A DNA stretch of 64,000 nucleotides from Calendula officinalis. Lineage: Eukaryota; Streptophyta; Magnoliopsida; Asterales; Asteraceae. A program made the translations under genes and the position numbers. Shown piece by piece: positions 61,207 through 64,000 of the stretch (the stretch's first letter is position 1; each line of letters starts with the position of its first letter). The DNA lies in assembly GCA_963853835.1 (NCBI GenBank), contig OY970830.1, forward strand, positions 43,691,466 through 43,755,465, given 5' to 3'. Below the pieces are notes generated by a model, which was given only the letters and a program-made list of their open reading frames with translations, was not told the DNA's origin and did not search any database.

Positions 61207-62450
61207 TGTAAAATCCCAAAAATCAGGTGAAATTTAAAAATTTTTAATAAATAAAATAAAATATTTTCCCCAAAAGTACAAGTAAATAAACGGTCCCATG
61301 TCATTAAAAATAAAAATAAACCGTCTCATTGGTTTAAATGCGAAATAAATAAAAGGTTTTAAATGCGGAATAAAAAATATGTTTTACAAATCGTTTGACT
61401 CGACAAACATAACTCCAAATCCAAAACATGAAACCGAAACGCAACTCATCAACCATTGACCTTCTCTTTGCCCTACTATTATCTGCAAAATGGGGGGGGG
61501 GGGGGGTGGGCGTTTCGGGGTCAGCCACCGCGGAGTGAATAATATCAAAATAAGCAAGTAACTACAAACAACTCAAGCCACATAAGTGAACCCTAAAGAC
61601 TCTACTCAATTTTCAATTACTCAAACTCATTTCTCAGATTTTATTACTCGGATATTAATTTATATAGCGCGCTAGTGTGACGTGGGCCGAGAGATCAACC
61701 TCGACCCGCCTCACACCACCTCAACACCTGTACTCTTCAGAGTTCAGTCAAAACATCTGACACCTGTACTCTTCAGTGTCAAGACAAACATCTGACACCA
61801 GTGCTCTTCGGTGTCAAGTCAGATATATTATGTTTAATTTTTAACTCACAAACTCGGAATCCAGATAACTCTATTCACAGATAACTCAGGTAAATCGCAC
61901 AATCAAAACTCAAGCTCAATCAACAAGACAATTCACAACATAGAGCACATAATCATGAAATGGAAATACAAGTTTATAGTGAGATTACCCACCTCGAATA
62001 GACGCAAGCTCCTAAGAAATCCTCGGCACGCGCAAGAGTCACTACTACTCTCCTAGAAGATCCTACATCACATAATAAGACTCGGATTAAAACTCAACTC
62101 AAGACTCGTTTAAAACATTATGCCAGCACCCGTCACTCCCACGGGAACTGCTATAACTCCCAAACCGTTCATTAGATTTTTCCCAGATTTGTACCACGGA
62201 AACTAGACTCAGAATACTACAAAACATCCTTAAGTGGCTTCTGCCCAAAAACGGATCCTAAGGGCCTCAAAACGGGCTCACAAATCCGGATAGCTGCACA
62301 GGTAGAAATTCTGACAGCAGCTTCGTATAACAATCAAAACTTTTAAACGGTTAATCAGATCGACGACCCGTCAGCGGCAACGAAAAGAGGACTCAGAAAA
62401 CAAGAGACCAAGGCGGGCCAAAAATCCAGAAACGTATTTTAAGGGTGTCA
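61207..62450 (-). mobile_element. Second, shorter copy of the same LTR fragment
   Basis: Begins TGTAAAATCCC after the same satellite bases (AACTTAT) as the copy at 55843 and stays closely similar up to GGGTGTCAAAA near 62450, where it joins satellite at TGTAATTTTTTCC. Differences include a 15-base G run (61492-61506), about 30 bp near 61910-61940 absent from the first copy, and loss of pairing in the first of the three hairpins. The shared left junction shows both descend from one insertion copied along with the satellite. Confidence 0.8.
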
Positions 62451-62548
62451 AAATGTAATTTTTTCCGTCTCTTATTTTATAAAACTTGATGACATTCAAA
62501 ATTATTCTATATCACTAACTTAAACATACGCATACACACATATACATA

Positions 62549-62551
62549 TCA

Positions 62552-62619
<68 letters not shown>

Positions 62620-62620
62620 T
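62549..62620. repeat. (AC)n-(AT)n microsatellite
   Basis: About 10 AC units followed by about 20 AT units with one interruption, at the same monomer position as the arrays at 46057 and 58338. Confidence 0.9.
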
Positions 62621-62774
62621 CGATTTATATTAGAATGAGAGAACTACCGTTAGAGTTTGTTTCAACAATGATATGTGTGCATGTAAGGATATATAACTTG
62701 TAACATAATAAAACGAATGTCCTTCATGCACAATGTTATCGTGAAAATTATGGAACAAGAAAATGATGTATAAG

Positions 62775-63540
62775 CATACAAATCATCTTACGTGATTAAG
62801 CATACAAATAATAACACTTAATTACTGGGTATGATGGGAGAATACTAAAAGTGTCTAAATATATATCAAAAGTAATATTTTTCTATCAGGAAATAACCAC
62901 GGTCAAAAACTAAGTAAAACCCCGATTAAAAATCGTACAAGTAAATCTATCTAATACCAAAAGAATAAACCGATTAAAATCTCAAAAAATAAAGAAATTC
63001 TCTTCCACCTACTCCACGTGCATAGTACCTATCTCTCTACAACAAACTTCTGGAAATTATTATATGGTATCATTATTCCAGCCAATCATCATCTCCCTTC
63101 TTATTTTTAAACCTTAACTAAATGCCCCATATCCCACTTGTGAAGGAAACCCAAAACAGACATCTCACTCCCGTAGCCTCTCTCTATCGGAAGCCAGACA
63201 GCAAGGAAACAATCTGACTCTTTACCCTCTCCTTAATCTTGAAATTCTGTGCAAAATCTTTCACGAAGTACTCTCAAGAACACCACCGAGAAGTTAGTAA
63301 ATTTTCCTCTCCCTTTTAGTTGTTCTTGGATTTATAGCTTTAATCTTGTGTTTATGTTTGATGTAATCACTCCCTATGATTCGGTGCTTAAAATAAGATT
63401 ATATACACTTTTTATACCTTAATTCACCTACTGAAAACTAATAAAATCGATCGGAGCAGCTCTATCGGTGCCTGTGTTTTACAATTTAAATCGGACTACA
63501 TAGTCGCTCAGTTAAATAGGCATGGTACACACATCTAACA
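62775..63540. other. Non-satellite flank, no gene identified
   Basis: The satellite ends at about 62774. The following 760 bp is not obviously repeated in the window. It holds a G-box CACGTG (63015-63020), a CT-rich stretch (about 63150-63260) like a plant 5' leader, and AAGTTAGTAAAT at about 63290, which could be a splice donor. This could be the edge of a gene or another transposon; I cannot identify a coding exon. Confidence 0.3.
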
Positions 63541-63552
63541 GACACCCATGTG

Positions 63553-63608
63553 TAGCCCAGCTGGTTATCGCGAACGCTTCTCAATCCCTTGGATGCGAGT
63601 TCGAGTCC
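63553..63608 (+). repeat. tRNA-like pol III A and B boxes (possible SINE head)
   Basis: TAGCCCAGCTGG (63553-63564) fits an A box and AGTTCGAGTCC (63598-63608) a B box, at normal spacing. The T-arm and acceptor stems do not pair properly, so this is not a functional tRNA. A tRNA-derived SINE or tRNA relic is the likely explanation. The 3' end and target duplication are not evident. Confidence 0.4.
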
Positions 63609-64000
63609 TGGCTCTGCCCCCTTTGCCTCTTTATTTTTTCCTCCCTTTTTCTTGCCTGCGTTCCAGCCCTCACCTCCTTTCTCCTTAGCGGGCCGAAGAA
63701 GGCCAAGGCCCATTAACCAGGTCTAGCCCATCGCTACAAACCTTTCTGGTCCCGTTCTTCGGTCCAGAAAGCTACCGCATCCCAACAGGTCATCCGGCCC
63801 AGCTTCTTATTCGGCCCAATAACCTTTAATTAACCCATAAACAGCCCAAACCCAACACACTTATGAATTGATTCATTTTCTTTTAATCTCTGATTTGAAA
63901 TTAATTGTTTAACTAATATTATTTATTTAATAAATTATTTACTTATTTATATTTAACTAATTAAGTATTAATTAATTATTAATATTAGTTAATTAATTTC
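63609..64000. other. Terminal stretch without recognised feature
   Basis: Pyrimidine-rich sequence with several GGCCCA/TGGGCC-like motifs (63690-63850), then strongly AT-rich sequence to the window end. GGCCCA motifs are common in plant promoters, but no gene is visible. Short frames on either strand here have no recognisable content. Confidence 0.3.

Noticed and set aside
63545..63620. Functional tRNA gene
   Set aside because: A and B boxes are present but the T-stem and acceptor stem do not pair, so no cloverleaf forms.

Overview
This is plant nuclear DNA from a repeat-dominated, almost certainly heterochromatic region. The evidence is Ty3/gypsy chromovirus and Ty1/copia LTR retrotransposons with plant-type primer-binding sites, long satellite arrays, and a probable organelle-DNA insertion. 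I found no host protein-coding gene, rRNA or CRISPR array. The only long, intact, domain-bearing reading frames are two gypsy gag-pol polyproteins. The many long reverse-strand frames in the first 13 kb come from a 7-bp repeat that has no stop codon in any phase of one strand.

Layout. (1) 1-12788: array of the heptamer CCTTGAG and variants, arranged in higher-order units of about 1.1-2.3 kb. (2) 12789-26381: a tandem gypsy structure, LTR-internal-LTR-internal-truncated LTR, with a shared middle LTR, two nearly identical open gag-pol frames and very similar LTRs, so recently active. (3) 26384-30319: a 5'-truncated, heavily decayed Ty1/copia element on the + strand that keeps a 702-bp 3' LTR. 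(4) 30320-32622: heptamer array again, same orientation. (5) 32623-40196: a Ty1/copia-type element on the - strand with a broken gag and no recognisable pol; its 5' LTR is cut short at the next array. (6) 40215-42674: third heptamer segment. (7) 42675-62774: an unrelated satellite of about 410-480 bp per monomer, rich in perfect short inverted repeats. It holds an 890-bp higher-order repeat in four near-identical copies, a roughly 980-bp mitochondrial-like insertion, long CA/TA microsatellites at one fixed position in the monomer, and two copies of one LTR-fragment insertion with the same left junction. (8) 62775-64000: lower-copy-looking DNA with a G-box and a tRNA-like pair of pol III promoter boxes, possibly a SINE.

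How it fits together. The three heptamer segments share strand orientation, so they were probably one array split by retrotransposon insertion and later deletion. The breakpoints (LTR3 end, 40197, 62450) carry short direct duplications or microhomology, which points to replication slippage or template switching. The most notable structures are the heptamer array that is open in all three frames of one strand, a row of consecutive hairpins with GGGGAT...CCC cores inside the gypsy LTR, covarying tandem hairpins in the other LTR fragment, and the junction where an LTR runs into CCTTCAG heptamers.
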